From: Cyanobium sp. NIES-981
Lineage (GTDB): Bacteria > Cyanobacteriota > Cyanobacteriia > PCC-6307 > Cyanobiaceae
DNA length: 64,000 nucleotides
Assembly: GCA_945896675.1 (NCBI GenBank)
Contig: CAMDEM010000010.1
Location: 1-64,000, forward strand
Direction of reading: 5' to 3'
Numbering within the stretch: the first letter of the stretch is position 1; each line of letters starts with the position of its first letter. Below the pieces are notes generated by a model. The model ran no database searches. It saw only the letters and a list, made by a program, of their open reading frames with translations, and was not told the DNA's origin. Positions 15,142 to 25,443 of this stretch are shown piece by piece. Made by a program: the position numbers and the translations under genes.

Positions 15142-16407
15142 TTGACCTCCTCGATTCCTCCCTCTGCTGACCCTGGAGCGGCCAACGCTGCTCCCCGTGA
15201 CCGCCTTTGGCTGCGCTCGGAGCTCATGGGCACCCAGGTCATTACCCGTGACTCGGGGCGCCGCCTGGGCGTGGTCGGAGAGGTGGTGGTCGATATCGAC
15301 CGCCGGGAAGTGGTGGCCCTCGGGCTGCGGGACAACCCCCTCACCCGCTTCCTGCCAGGCCTGCCCCGCTGGATGCCCCTGGATCGCATTCGCCAGGTGG
15401 GCGATGTGATCCTGGTGGATTCGGCCGATTCCTTAAGCGAAGGGTTCAACCCCGAGCGCTACACCAAGGTGATCAATTGCCAGGTGATCACCGAGGCGGG
15501 AGAGCAACTGGGTCGGGTCTTGGGGTTCAGCTTCGACATCGAAACTGGTGAGCTCGCCACCTTGGTGATCGGGGCCGTGGGGGTGCCGCTCCTTGGGGAA
15601 GGGGTGCTGAGCACCTGGGAGCTCACCGTTGAAGAAATCGTGAGCAGTGGGCCCGATCGGATCATTGTTTACGAAGGTGCTGAAGAGAAGCTCAAGCAAC
15701 TCGGCACCGGTCTGCTGGAGAAACTTGGCATCGGTGGCCCGAGCTGGGAACAGGAGGAACGGGAGCGTTTTCGCACCGGCATGGTGCCCGTGGAAAACCA
15801 ATTGGCCGCCGGTCAGGCGAGCGTGCAGGAGCAGCGCCGCATCCAACCCGCCACCAGCAGGGCCTTTGAACCCGAAGAAGAGCTGGAGTACGTGGAACTG
15901 GAGGAGCGCCGCCAACAGGAACCCCTGCGCCAACGCCGCTACCTGGACGACGAACCCGAAACCCGTTCCCAAGGGGGCAGCTACCCAGAAGGCCGCTTTC
16001 AGGAAGACCGTGATCAGCAAGATCTTGATCAGCAAGGGCGTTATCAGGAAGATCGTTACCAAGAAGGTCGTTATCAAAACGAGCCCTACCAGGACCAACG
16101 CTCCCCCCAGGAGCGCTATCCCCAAGACAGATATCCAGCAGACGGCTATCCGGCAGACGGATATCCAGCAGACCGCTATCCCGAAAACCGGTTTCCAGAA
16201 GACAGGTACCCCGAAAACCAGTACCCAGAAGAGCGCTACCCGGAAGAACGCCAGCAGGGCGCACCCCGTCGCGCCCCTGAACCCCGTCGCGCAGCGGAAC
16301 CCCTCCGCCCAGCGGAACCCCAGCCAGAGCCCCGGAGAGAGACCAGCCGCGAAGCCAAGCGGGAACCCATCGATGTGGAAGCTGAAGACCTGGGCGATCC
16401 CTGGTGA
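15142..16407 (+). CDS. PRC-barrel domain protein with repetitive Tyr/Pro/Gln-rich tail
   Basis: The 421-residue protein has two PRC-barrel-like domains: about residues 20-105 (TRDSGRRLGVVGEVVVDI) and 110-185 (ITEAGEQLGRVLGFSFDI). PRC barrels occur in photosynthetic reaction centre H subunits and in RimM, and are found in several cyanobacterial proteins of unknown role. From about residue 270 a low-complexity, highly charged tail of near-repeats (RYQEDRYQEGRYQ, then YPADGYPADGYP) runs for about 95 residues, followed by an Arg/Glu/Pro-rich end. The start is a TTG at 15142, 53 bases after smc; the next in-frame ATG at 15226 would cut into the first barrel. The order on the chromosome suggests co-transcription with smc. 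Confidence 0.82.
   Translation: MTSSIPPSADPGAANAAPRDRLWLRSELMGTQVITRDSGRRLGVVGEVVVDIDRREVVALGLRDNPLTRFLPGLPRWMPLDRIRQVGDVILVDSADSLSEGFNPERYTKVINCQVITEAGEQLGRVLGFSFDIETGELATLVIGAVGVPLLGEGVLSTWELTVEEIVSSGPDRIIVYEGAEEKLKQLGTGLLEKLGIGGPSWEQEERERFRTGMVPVENQLAAGQASVQEQRRIQPATSRAFEPEEELEYVELEERRQQEPLRQRRYLDDEPETRSQGGSYPEGRFQEDRDQQDLDQQGRYQEDRYQEGRYQNEPYQDQRSPQERYPQDRYPADGYPADGYPADRYPENRFPEDRYPENQYPEERYPEERQQGAPRRAPEPRRAAEPLRPAEPQPEPRRETSREAKREPIDVEAEDLGDPW
15990..16256 (+). repeat. In-frame degenerate tandem repeat in the PRC-barrel gene
   Basis: Short in-frame units of about 12-18 bases repeat throughout this interval. The first part encodes variants of (R/Y)QEDR and DQQG/RYQEG, and the second encodes (R/G)YP(A/E)(D/E/N). 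Three neighbouring copies near 16130-16165 are almost identical at the DNA level (TATCCAGCAGAC-like), implying recent slippage expansion. Confidence 0.85.
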
Positions 16408-16463
16408 TCCCAAGCCGAGAAGGCCCCGGGTTGGGCGGTGGCCTTAACCCTTTTTGAGGGGCC

Positions 16464-16952
16464 TCAAGCCTTCTTGAAGGCCAGGGAGGCGGAGTTCACG
16501 CAGTAGCGCTGGCCGGTGGGAGCAGGGCCATCGTTAAACACATGACCCAAATGGGCATCGCAATTGGTGCAACGAATTTCGGTGCGCACCATGCCGTGGG
16601 TGCTATCGGTGAGGGTGGTGATTGCCCCGCCACTCACCCCATCCCAAAAGCTGGGCCAACCGGTGCCCGACTCGAATTTGGTGGCCGAACTGAACAGCTC
16701 TTCCCCACAGCACACGCAGTGGTACATCCCGGTGTCTTTGTTGTTCCAATAGGCCCCGGTGAAGGCGCGCTCCGTGCCCCCTTGGCGGGCAATACGGAAC
16801 TGATCAGGGGTGAGTCGATCGCGCCACACCTCCTCAGCCACGCCCCGGCCCAAGCCGCTCTCCACCCCACAGGCCGATGCTGGGGCGCTGTCGACGGCGG
16901 GGCTGTCGACGGCGGAGCTTTCTGCTGCGGAATTCTGGGAACGATCAGACAT
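16464..16952 (-). CDS. msrB: Peptide-methionine (R)-S-oxide reductase MsrB
   Basis: MsrB repairs oxidised methionine R-sulfoxide using thioredoxin. The zinc-binding CxxC pairs are CVCCGEELF and [11 protein letters not shown]. The active-site region is [11 protein letters not shown], with the catalytic Cys in YCVNS, and TGWPSFW contributes to the substrate pocket. The first 45 or so residues are a Ser/Ala-rich, poorly conserved extension. I chose the ATG at 16952 (162 residues); a TTG at 16988, almost touching the upstream glycosyltransferase-like gene, would add 12 residues. It converges with the PRC-barrel gene. Confidence 0.95.
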   Translation of the reverse strand: MSDRSQNSAAESSAVDSPAVDSAPASACGVESGLGRGVAEEVWRDRLTPDQFRIARQGGTERAFTGAYWNNKDTGMYHCVCCGEELFSSATKFESGTGWPSFWDGVSGGAITTLTDSTHGMVRTEIRCTNCDAHLGHVFNDGPAPTGQRYCVNSASLAFKKA

Positions 16953-16990
16953 GGAAGGCTGCAACCCCAACGAAGCCAGGTGATCCAAGC

Positions 16991-18283
16991 CTAGGCATTG
17001 AAGCCAGCCGGCAGGAGCTCCTCCACCATCGCAGCCAGGCTGGCCACCGCCCCCGGCTGGCCCCTGAAGCTGCGCAGGTCATCCCGAAGCCCGGCCAACC
17101 GCCCTGGGCTGGCGAGCCAATCCGCGGCCTCCTGGGCAATCTGCTCCGGGGTAATTGGACCAACCCGCTCGGGCACCACCAGGCGGCCGGCGGCGATGTT
17201 GGGCGAGGAGAGAAAGCCCCGATGGCGCAAGCGCCAGGCGGTGAGGGCAACCCCAAAGAACCAGCGCAGCATCGGCAGGCGCCCCAGCAAACCGGCCAGG
17301 CCATCCCAGGCCTGCATCACATGCAGATGCTGGGTGGGCACGAGCACCAACATCGGTAGGCCGAGGGCCGCCAGTTCCGCCGTGTTCGCCCCAACGGTGG
17401 TGAGCGCCAATTGGCATTGGCTGAGGGCGCCATGCACCGGGTTCTCCAGCAACACGGCGATGCGCGTGCCCGCAGGCGTTACCAAGTCATCACCGACCAG
17501 CTGGGGGACTCCAGAGCCGTAGCAGCCTGCGATTGGATTGCTGGGGCCGGAGTAGTGGAGCAGATCCGCCACCGTGGCCGTCGGGGCCAACGGCAGCAGA
17601 AACCGGCAACCCGGGCGCAGGGCCGCGAGGCGATCGGCTGTCTCCAACAAAAACGGCATGCCCACCCTCAATTTCGCCCGTTTCGAGCCAGGGAAAAGGG
17701 CGATCCACTCGCCCGGGGGCATGGGGGCTTCCCCCCGGGCCGCTTCTGAAAGGTCGGCCATCAGATCGCCCACCACGGCTGCCCGTGGCGACCAGCGCGG
17801 CGCCAGGCTTGCCGCCGCAACCTTCCCCATCAGGGCAATGCGATCGTTCCATTGGGGCCAGCGGACGACCCACTCGGCATAGGTCAGGTGGCGGTAACCC
17901 AACCGCGCCGAGAGCAACACCGTCCAGAACTGATCGCCTCCCAAGAACACCACCACCCCCTGCTTGGGCCAAGGGCCAAACCGCTGGGGCCGCAGCAACA
18001 GCGACCAAAACTGGCGAGCTGGGCTGATCCGCTCAAACAGGTTCCAGCGGCCAGCCGCCCGATCTTCCGAGCCCGTGCCGTTGGGGCAGGGCACCAACAC
18101 CAGCTGGAGACTGCAGGGGGCATCGGGGTGCTGGGGGCGCAGCGGCATCGAACGATGCAGGCGCTGGGCCAGGGGTCTAACCCAGGTCGAAAGCTCGCCG
18201 GGGCCATTGCTGACCAAAACGATTGCCACTGATGCATCACCAGCTCCGGAACCAGCGCTGGCGGAGGACTGGCGAGGACTCAA
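16991..18283 (-). CDS. LpxB-like (lipid-A-disaccharide synthase-related) glycosyltransferase
   Basis: The 430-residue protein has the GT-B-type two-domain layout of LpxB-like enzymes: [18 protein letters not shown] near the N-terminus, a middle [19 protein letters not shown] segment, and a C-terminal [19 protein letters not shown] nucleotide-sugar-binding region. It belongs to a cyanobacterial group annotated as lipid-A-disaccharide synthase-related. True lipid A synthesis is not assured in these organisms, so the acceptor is unknown. TTG 18283 is the longest start; GTG 18232 ([12 protein letters not shown]) is an equally good alternative. It is upstream of msrB, with the tRNA-Leu gene just behind it on the same strand. 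Confidence 0.82.
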   Translation of the reverse strand: MSPRQSSASAGSGAGDASVAIVLVSNGPGELSTWVRPLAQRLHRSMPLRPQHPDAPCSLQLVLVPCPNGTGSEDRAAGRWNLFERISPARQFWSLLLRPQRFGPWPKQGVVVFLGGDQFWTVLLSARLGYRHLTYAEWVVRWPQWNDRIALMGKVAAASLAPRWSPRAAVVGDLMADLSEAARGEAPMPPGEWIALFPGSKRAKLRVGMPFLLETADRLAALRPGCRFLLPLAPTATVADLLHYSGPSNPIAGCYGSGVPQLVGDDLVTPAGTRIAVLLENPVHGALSQCQLALTTVGANTAELAALGLPMLVLVPTQHLHVMQAWDGLAGLLGRLPMLRWFFGVALTAWRLRHRGFLSSPNIAAGRLVVPERVGPITPEQIAQEAADWLASPGRLAGLRDDLRSFRGQPGAVASLAAMVEELLPAGFNA

Positions 18284-18300
18284 GTTGTGGAAATGAAAAA

Positions 18301-18382
18301 TGCGGATGGCGAGACTTGAACTCGCAAGGCCGAAGCCACACGCCCCTCAAACGTGCGTGTCTACCAATTCCACCACATCCGC
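18301..18382 (-). tRNA. tRNA-Leu (anticodon GAG)
   Basis: The 82-base minus-strand gene folds as a class II tRNA. The acceptor stem GCGGATG pairs with CATCCGC, with discriminator A. The anticodon stem is CACGT/GCGTG around the loop TTGAGGG (anticodon GAG). A long variable arm contains GGCTTCGGCC, and the T-arm is GCGAG-TTCAAGT-CTCGC. CCA is not encoded. It would read CUC and CUU leucine codons. Confidence 0.95.
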
Positions 18383-18483
18383 TTGTGATTCGGCTGGGCC
18401 CTAAAGCCCCTCCGGGTGGCACGGTTAGCCCCTTGGGGCTCTCCGGCTCAGCAATATACCTATCGGCTTCAGCCCGGTGAGCA

Positions 18484-18512
18484 CTGATACAGTCCGCCAC
18501 AGCCTGTATCAG
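18484..18512. promoter_or_regulatory. Perfect 9-bp inverted repeat just upstream of accC
   Basis: CTGATACAG and CTGTATCAG form a perfect inverted repeat with an 11-base spacer, ending 14 bases before the accC ATG. It could be an operator for a dimeric regulator or an RNA hairpin in the leader near the ribosome-binding site. No T-tract follows, so it is not a terminator. Confidence 0.6.
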
Positions 18513-18526
18513 CTGAGTCGCGGCGG

Positions 18527-19882
<1,356 letters not shown>

Positions 19883-19886
19883 GGCC

Positions 19887-20204
19887 TCAAGCCACCAGTT
19901 GCTGATGCAGGATCATCTGGGTGAGTAGGCCCTGCTGGCCCACCACCAGCTCCCGAAACAGGCTGATCAACCCCACCCAGACCACCGGGGTCACATCCAC
20001 GCCGCCAATCGGTTGAATCAGGCGCCGGGTCAGGGCCAACAGGGGCTCCGTCGGGGCACCGATCAACCGCATCACCCCCTTGGTGAGATCAATCTGGGGG
20101 TACCAGGTGAGCACGATTCGAAACAGGAACAGCAGCGTCCACCCCGACAGCACCAGGCCCAGCAGCAGGTTCCCCCAGGCCAATAGGGACGAGGGCTGGG
20201 CCAT
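19887..20204 (-). CDS. YggT family membrane protein
   Basis: The protein (about 105 residues from the ATG at 20204) has two membrane regions and the YggT pattern: LLFLFRIVLTWYPQIDL, then an amphipathic GAPTEPLLALTRRLIQPIGGVDVTPVV segment. YggT/Ycf19 proteins are linked to envelope or thylakoid organisation and, in plants and cyanobacteria, to cytochrome b6 maturation and nucleoid distribution. A GTG at 20237 could add 11 residues. The gene converges with accC, leaving only four bases between the stops, and is divergent from psbX. Confidence 0.87.
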   Translation of the reverse strand: MAQPSSLLAWGNLLLGLVLSGWTLLFLFRIVLTWYPQIDLTKGVMRLIGAPTEPLLALTRRLIQPIGGVDVTPVVWVGLISLFRELVVGQQGLLTQMILHQQLVA

Positions 20205-20327
20205 GCCTGACCATGCCAAGCCTAAAAGCGCCGTCACAAAGCTCTAAGCAGCTGGCCCATCAGCGTAGGAAGTCGGCTTGACTCCCTAGGATTCTTTAAC
20301 GCTTGTAGCCCAACAACCGGCTGTGCC

Positions 20328-20450
20328 ATGACCCCTTCCCTCGCCAACTTCCTGAGCAGCCTCGGTTGGGGCGCGGTGATCGTGGTGGTGCCCATCACCA
20401 TTGCCCTCGTTCTGATCAGCCAAAACGACCAGCTGGATCGTCGACTCTGA
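20328..20450 (+). CDS. psbX: Photosystem II reaction centre protein PsbX
   Basis: This short gene encodes 40 residues beginning [20 protein letters not shown], with one membrane helix and a charged lumen/stroma end ([10 protein letters not shown]). Length, the N-terminal TPSLxNFLxSL signature and the single helix identify PsbX, a low-molecular-mass subunit next to cytochrome b559 that influences quinone exchange. TTGACT at 20278-20283 is a possible -35 element, but no convincing -10 follows at standard spacing. ycf66 lies about 95 bases downstream in the same orientation, as in many cyanobacteria. Confidence 0.93.
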   Translation: MTPSLANFLSSLGWGAVIVVVPITIALVLISQNDQLDRRL

Positions 20451-20545
20451 TTGTTTAACGCCCCCCGATCGCCTGACGGGGAGGGTCCCTACAGTGGGTT
20501 AATCAACAGGGCTTCGAATGCGGAGCCTCCTACGGGTGACACACC

Positions 20546-21541
20546 GTGGTTAATGCCAGCCTCAATTGGGCCAGCATCGTGGGCATTGTGCTCGCGGTGG
20601 GCGGGGCACTTCTCTATTTCATGCGCAGCTTTAAGCCTGCGCTGGCAAGGGATTACGACGTCTTCTTCGCCGCCATTGGCCTGCTGTGTGGTGGCATTTT
20701 GTTTTTCCAGGGTTGGCGCCTGGATCCGATCCTGCAGTTCGGCCAATTTCTGTTGGCTGGATCGGCCGTTTTCTTCGCCTATGAAAGTGTGCGCCTGAGG
20801 GGCGTCACCACCGAACAGGCGCGCCGATCGTCCTATTTCGACGACGAAGAACCCGCTCCCGCAGGTCCCTTCCGGCCCCGCATGGGGGGCCGCAGCTGGG
20901 GAGAAGGGGAGAGCGATCGCTTTGATGAGCCGGAGCCCTTCAAACGCCGGATCCCAGCACGGGATGGTGAGGATGAAAGCGAAGACCTCTACCGCCCTAG
21001 GCGGAGCAGCCGGGTAGCGATCCCGGAGCGCGCCGAAAGCCGTCGGCCCGCTGCCCAAGATGGTTGGAGCAGCGCCGATCGCAGTCGCTTCAGTGCCGGT
21101 GGCCAGGGGAGCTCCAAGCCTGCCAACGATTTTGGTTCCCGTCGCCGGGACCGTGACGATGGCCCTGAAGCCCGCCGCGGCAGCCGGCCCGTGGCCAGCC
21201 CCGACGGCATGCCCCGCTCAAGCCGCCGCGGCCCTGGCGGAGCGAGTGTCCCTGGCAATGCAACGAATGCAATGGGCGAGCCTGGCGCCAGGCCGATGGG
21301 AGAGCCCGCTTCCACCCGAACCGCCGGGAGCATGCCCCAGGGCACCCCAATCCGGGGCAACCGCCCTGGTACGGCGCAGAGTGATTCCAGGAACCCGGAT
21401 TTCCGCAGCCCGGATTCCCCCAGCCCGAATTCGCGCAGCAACATCAGTGACGCAGACTTCAGTCCCATGACGCCTCCAAGCCCTGGTCCGAAGACCGGCG
21501 GACCTCGGCCGCGGGACAACAGCTCCCGCTTTGACGACTGA
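20546..21541 (+). CDS. ycf66: Ycf66 family protein with long disordered tail
   Basis: The first 90 residues hold three membrane helices with the Ycf66 start VNASLNWASIVGIVLAVGG and a LLYFMRSFKPALARDYDVFF segment. The remaining 240 residues are a low-complexity, charged, Arg/Pro/Ser/Gly-rich tail, predicted disordered, with short near-repeats of the form NPDFRSPDSPSPNSRS. Ycf66 is conserved in cyanobacteria and some plastids; its function is unknown. The start is GTG 20546, placed directly at the conserved N-terminus. Confidence 0.9.
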   Translation: MVNASLNWASIVGIVLAVGGALLYFMRSFKPALARDYDVFFAAIGLLCGGILFFQGWRLDPILQFGQFLLAGSAVFFAYESVRLRGVTTEQARRSSYFDDEEPAPAGPFRPRMGGRSWGEGESDRFDEPEPFKRRIPARDGEDESEDLYRPRRSSRVAIPERAESRRPAAQDGWSSADRSRFSAGGQGSSKPANDFGSRRRDRDDGPEARRGSRPVASPDGMPRSSRRGPGGASVPGNATNAMGEPGARPMGEPASTRTAGSMPQGTPIRGNRPGTAQSDSRNPDFRSPDSPSPNSRSNISDADFSPMTPPSPGPKTGGPRPRDNSSRFDD

Positions 21542-21577
21542 GCAGGCTGAGCACTGAGCCACCATTCCAACCACCGC

Positions 21578-22162
21578 TTGCAAACCCCTGGCCGGGCTAG
21601 TACCCGTGCTGGGGCCACTGCCCGCGTCATGGCCATCACCCTTGGTTTGGCAGCATGCCTTTGCAGCTGTTCAGGCGTGGGGCTGTTCGGCAGGCGAAGC
21701 GTTGGTCCCCTCGGTCCCCTTGGCGCCGAGGACCGTCAAGACCCGGCCATCAGCGGCAATGGTCGGTTTCTCGCTTCGGTGCTGGAACAGGGGGGCAAGG
21801 CCATGGTGGTCCTTCAAGGGCAACCAGGCGGTCAAACCGTGGCGTTGCGCCATCTGCGCGGCCACGAGCCCCACAGCTCGCCATCCTTGAGCTGGAACGG
21901 CCGCTACATCGCTGCCCTCGTGCAGCAAGGACCTGAACGGGTGGCAATCCTGGAAGACCGCGCCACCGGCAAGTTGCTGCGCCTGCCGCTGCCCAATGGC
22001 AGCCAGCCCGCACGCCTCAGCCTGGCTCCTGACGGCCAGCGCATCGCCATCGAAGTGACGGAAGGCGGCCAATCAAGGGTGCAACTCTTTGATCTCACGG
22101 GCCAGCTCGAACCAGACCTCCCGGGGGGACTGGCAGTTCAGGGGGGGCCAAGCGCTCCATGA
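21578..22162 (+). CDS. Putative lipoprotein with TolB-like beta-propeller repeats (first of a pair)
   Basis: The 194-residue protein has an Arg-rich N-terminus and a hydrophobic segment ending in candidate lipobox cysteines (LGLAACLCSC). It then has repeated WD40/TolB-like blades: DPAISGNGRFLASVLEQGG, SPSLSWNGRYIAALVQQG and RLSLAPDGQRIAIEVTEGG, about 45-50 residues apart. Three blades are too few for a closed propeller, so it may pair with another protein. The TTG at 21578 gives a typical signal-peptide charge; the ATG at 21629 is the alternative. It overlaps the next gene, which has the same architecture, by ATGA. Confidence 0.75.
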   Translation: MQTPGRASTRAGATARVMAITLGLAACLCSCSGVGLFGRRSVGPLGPLGAEDRQDPAISGNGRFLASVLEQGGKAMVVLQGQPGGQTVALRHLRGHEPHSSPSLSWNGRYIAALVQQGPERVAILEDRATGKLLRLPLPNGSQPARLSLAPDGQRIAIEVTEGGQSRVQLFDLTGQLEPDLPGGLAVQGGPSAP

Positions 22163-22710
22163 CAGCCCCCAGCCCCATGATTGGGATTAGTCAGCGCATC
22201 GGCCACAGCCGCAGCCATCGCATCAGCCACACGCTGGGTCTTGCCTGCTCTATCGCCGCCAGCGCAGGCTTCCTCAGCGGCTGCATGGGTGCCATGCCAA
22301 CACCAATGGCGGCCCTCAATCGCCAATTGGCCATGGCGGGAACCAATCGGGCTCCCTCCCTGTCCGGACGCTGGCTGGCTGTGATCACCGGACGGGGCGG
22401 CCGCGACCAAGTACTCCTGCTGGATGTGGCAGGCAACGCCCCAGTCCCGGTGCCGGGACTCAACCGGGGCGATGCCCAACCGATCAGCGTGGGTGTGGAT
22501 GCCAGCGGCGAGAGGCTCGCCCTCGTGCGGCAACTGGAAGGGCGCACCGAGCTGGTTCTTTACCGCCGATCGCTGATGAGTTTGCAGCCGATTCCCATGC
22601 AGCCGGCCGGAGTTCCAAGCCAGGTCACGATGCGGGCCGATGGCAAGGAGCTCGCCGTTCAGGTCAGCCGTGAGGGGCTATGGCAAATCGATCTCATCGC
22701 CCTGCCCTAG
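22159..22710 (+). CDS. Putative lipoprotein with TolB-like beta-propeller repeats (second of a pair)
   Basis: The 183-residue product has a basic start, a hydrophobic segment and a clear lipobox (FLSGC). TolB-like blades follow: APSLSGRWLAVITGRGGRDQVLLLDV, PISVGVDASGERLALVRQLEG and QVTMRADGKELAVQVSREG, spaced like those of the gene before it. The two genes look like tandem paralogues joined by an ATGA overlap. Together they would supply six blades, enough for one propeller, so a heterodimer anchored in the membrane is conceivable (inference). No partner secretion or Tol genes are nearby. Confidence 0.77.
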   Translation: MTAPSPMIGISQRIGHSRSHRISHTLGLACSIAASAGFLSGCMGAMPTPMAALNRQLAMAGTNRAPSLSGRWLAVITGRGGRDQVLLLDVAGNAPVPVPGLNRGDAQPISVGVDASGERLALVRQLEGRTELVLYRRSLMSLQPIPMQPAGVPSQVTMRADGKELAVQVSREGLWQIDLIALP

Positions 22711-22722
22711 GCACCCGCTCGC

Positions 22723-22926
22723 CTAGGGAACTAGGCCAGCCCAGTGCAAAAAGGTGTCGCCGCCCATCAGCTCAATCGCCAAAACCGCCACAAACCCCAC
22801 CATGGCGAAGCGTCCGTTCACCCGCTCCGCATAACCACTCCAGCCGAAGGCCGGCACATCGCCAGTGGTAGCACTGGTGGCCACTGAAGTGGTTGGGGTG
22901 TCGGAGAGTTGGGGAGATTTGCTCAT
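22723..22926 (-). CDS. hli: High-light-inducible protein (Hlip, chlorophyll a/b-binding-like)
   Basis: The 67-residue protein has a Ser/Thr-rich N-terminus and one membrane helix with the Hlip signature ERVNGRFAMVGFVAVLAIEL, matching the chlorophyll-binding ExxNxR motif. Hlips bind chlorophyll and carotenoid and protect photosystem assembly under stress. The ATG at 22926 lies 11 bases after the stop of the SbmA-like ABC transporter on the same strand, so the two are probably co-transcribed. The last residues (GGDTFLHWAGLVP) are typical of the family. Confidence 0.93.
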   Translation of the reverse strand: MSKSPQLSDTPTTSVATSATTGDVPAFGWSGYAERVNGRFAMVGFVAVLAIELMGGDTFLHWAGLVP

Positions 22927-22936
22927 CAAGTCAGAC

Positions 22937-24928
22937 CTACTGGCCAAAGGTATAGCTGGCTGACGGCAACAGCCGCCAGGCGCCGCTGCCATCAAGTTGA
23001 AGCACAGTGTCGTGATAGTCCTTGAGGGTGGGGCGATGACCGACACTGACGAAGGCCATATCCTGCTGCACCAATAGCTCATAGAGCCACTTCTCCGTGT
23101 TCACATCAAGCGCACTAGTGGCCTCATCCAGCACCACGAACCTGGGGGAGTTCAGCAATAGGCGGGCAAAGGCAAGCCTTTGCTGCTCCCCCAGGGAGAG
23201 CAAACGGGGCCAATCCTGCTTGATGTCGAGATCGGGATAGCGATGAACCAGGTCCGGCAGCCGCACCTCCTCAAGCACATGGCGCAGCTGGGCATCACTG
23301 AAGCGCTCGCTGCTCTGGGGATAGCAGAGCTGCTCACGCAGGCTGCCCAGAAGCATGTAAGGCTTCTGGGGAATGAACATGAGCTCACCCACCGGCGGGC
23401 GATGAACCCGGCCAACTGTGGCAGGCCAAAGGCCACTGACAAGACGCAGGAAGGACGTCTTGCCGCACCCAGAGGGGCCCACCACCAGCAAGCGCTGACT
23501 GGGATCAATTTGAAGACTAAGGTCGTGGATCAGCCTCCGGCTGCTACGCGGTGGGACCAGATCCACATGGCTCACAAGGATGGAATCTGCCGACTCAGCT
23601 GCGACGCTGGATTCAGACTCCAAGACCGAAAGGGCGGCCACCTCGCCAGTAATGGCCTCCACCTTGCCCTGGAAGCCCTCAAGACGACTGATGGAGGCAG
23701 AGAAGGCGGCCAAGCGGTCGATGTTGTTGACGATATAACTGACCGAGAACAGCACCTGTGAGAAGGCAATGCTTGCCTGGCCGAAGACCCCGAAATCGAC
23801 CTGCTTCGAGAAATAAATTGGCGCAATAACAAGCCAAGGCAAGAAACGGGAGAAGTAGTCATAAGACCGCTGAATGACACTAATCAGCGCCTCCCAAACA
23901 ATCAATTTATTGTAGTTTTGAATCACCCCTCCTAGCCGGCGAGACCCCTCCTTCCGCTCCTGCTCTTCACCACGGTAAAAGGCAATCGATTCGGCATTGT
24001 CACGGATGTGAACCAACCCGTAGCGGAAATCTGCTTCCAACTTCAACTGCTGGTAGTTGAGGTTCACCAACTTGCGGCTTGCGAATACGATCAATGCCGT
24101 GCCCCCTACCGAATACGCCAAGAGCCAGAGCGCCAGGGTGCCATTAATGCTCCATAGCACGATGATGAAACTGCAAAAGGTGAGCAAGGCTGAGATAATC
24201 TCTACAGTTACACTCAGACTCGTGGCCGTGAAGCTTGCCGCATCCTGAGAAATACGCTGGTCAGGATTATCAATTTCCTCAACACTTTCATCGTTTGAAT
24301 TGAGAACGTAATAGGCGCGGTTTGTGAGATAGCGCCCCAGCATTCTCTCACTCAACCACTCACGCCACATCAGCCCCAGCTTTGGGACCAAGTAGCCTTG
24401 AAGCGCCCTAATCGGCAGGGCTAGAACAAGGCAAAAGGCATAAATGGCGACAATCTTCCAAAACTCCTCAGCCTTGTAAGCAACCAAGGCATTCTCGATG
24501 TTGCGGGCGACAAAACTGATGCCCACATTGATGCCGTTGATCACAAGAATCAACAGCGTAATCACCCCCAACAGCAACCAGGGCAGCCATCGCCCCTGGC
24601 GCAACTTGGCGCGCAAAGTGCCGAAGCAGAGCAGGCCGGCGCCGAAGAACACCATCACCAACTTGCCGTAGGGGCCTGCCCAGATGGCCGCCACCTGCTC
24701 GGGCACGCCAGGAAGGAACCTGGCCTGCAATTCTGGGATCCAGGCGCCGCTGGCCACTACAACTGCCGTAAGCAAAAGCAGGGTGAAGCCCACCACAACA
24801 GCGATCAGAGCACCCACCAGCAGCAGGAACTGGGCGGAGTTGGTGCCGTTGTCGAGCGGCAGAAAATAGGGCTGAGCTAAACGCTGAAGCTTGCCCAGCT
24901 GATCGCGGAAAGCCTTGAAGGGGGTCAT
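22937..24928 (-). CDS. SbmA/BacA-like ABC transporter (fused permease and ATPase)
   Basis: The 663-residue exporter-type half transporter has a long N-terminal membrane domain of the ABC_membrane_2/SbmA-BacA type, with the ALRAPIR-like APLPIRALQGY and NPDQRISQDAASF segments. The C-terminal ATPase follows: Walker A GPSGCGKT near residue 483, the degenerate signature LSLGEQQR near 576, and Walker B FVVLDEATSALD near 594. Relatives include YddA, BacA and the mycobacterial Rv1819c transporter, which import peptides or cobalamin. Substrate here is unknown. An Hlip gene follows 11 bases downstream, an association seen in related cyanobacteria. Confidence 0.9.
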   Translation of the reverse strand: MTPFKAFRDQLGKLQRLAQPYFLPLDNGTNSAQFLLLVGALIAVVVGFTLLLLTAVVVASGAWIPELQARFLPGVPEQVAAIWAGPYGKLVMVFFGAGLLCFGTLRAKLRQGRWLPWLLLGVITLLILVINGINVGISFVARNIENALVAYKAEEFWKIVAIYAFCLVLALPIRALQGYLVPKLGLMWREWLSERMLGRYLTNRAYYVLNSNDESVEEIDNPDQRISQDAASFTATSLSVTVEIISALLTFCSFIIVLWSINGTLALWLLAYSVGGTALIVFASRKLVNLNYQQLKLEADFRYGLVHIRDNAESIAFYRGEEQERKEGSRRLGGVIQNYNKLIVWEALISVIQRSYDYFSRFLPWLVIAPIYFSKQVDFGVFGQASIAFSQVLFSVSYIVNNIDRLAAFSASISRLEGFQGKVEAITGEVAALSVLESESSVAAESADSILVSHVDLVPPRSSRRLIHDLSLQIDPSQRLLVVGPSGCGKTSFLRLVSGLWPATVGRVHRPPVGELMFIPQKPYMLLGSLREQLCYPQSSERFSDAQLRHVLEEVRLPDLVHRYPDLDIKQDWPRLLSLGEQQRLAFARLLLNSPRFVVLDEATSALDVNTEKWLYELLVQQDMAFVSVGHRPTLKDYHDTVLQLDGSGAWRLLPSASYTFGQ

Positions 24929-25025
24929 GGAAACTTACGGATCAGGCCATTCTGGCCGTTCGGCCCACCGAAATGATGTATCAACAGCCAACAACACCTC
25001 GCGGGGCGAGACCAAGGAGCAGGGC

Positions 25026-25415
<390 letters not shown>

Positions 25416-25443
25416 CTAGTTGTGTAGCGACCCCTTTGGCCTG

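Noticed and set aside
15990-16256. Short repeated units considered as a CRISPR array
   Set aside because: Units are 12-18 bases, contiguous, in frame and without unique spacers; they are protein-coding repeats.
15433-16413. Hydrophobic 326-residue minus-strand frame opposite the PRC-barrel gene
   Set aside because: Its repeated hydrophobic pattern is the complement of the plus-strand Tyr/Gln/Asp repeats; the plus-strand protein has recognisable PRC barrels.
16451-16467. TTGAGG-GG-CCTCAA hairpin between the PRC-barrel and msrB genes as a bidirectional terminator
   Set aside because: It overlaps the msrB stop, and the T-run precedes rather than follows the stem in the plus direction, so terminator function is not supported.
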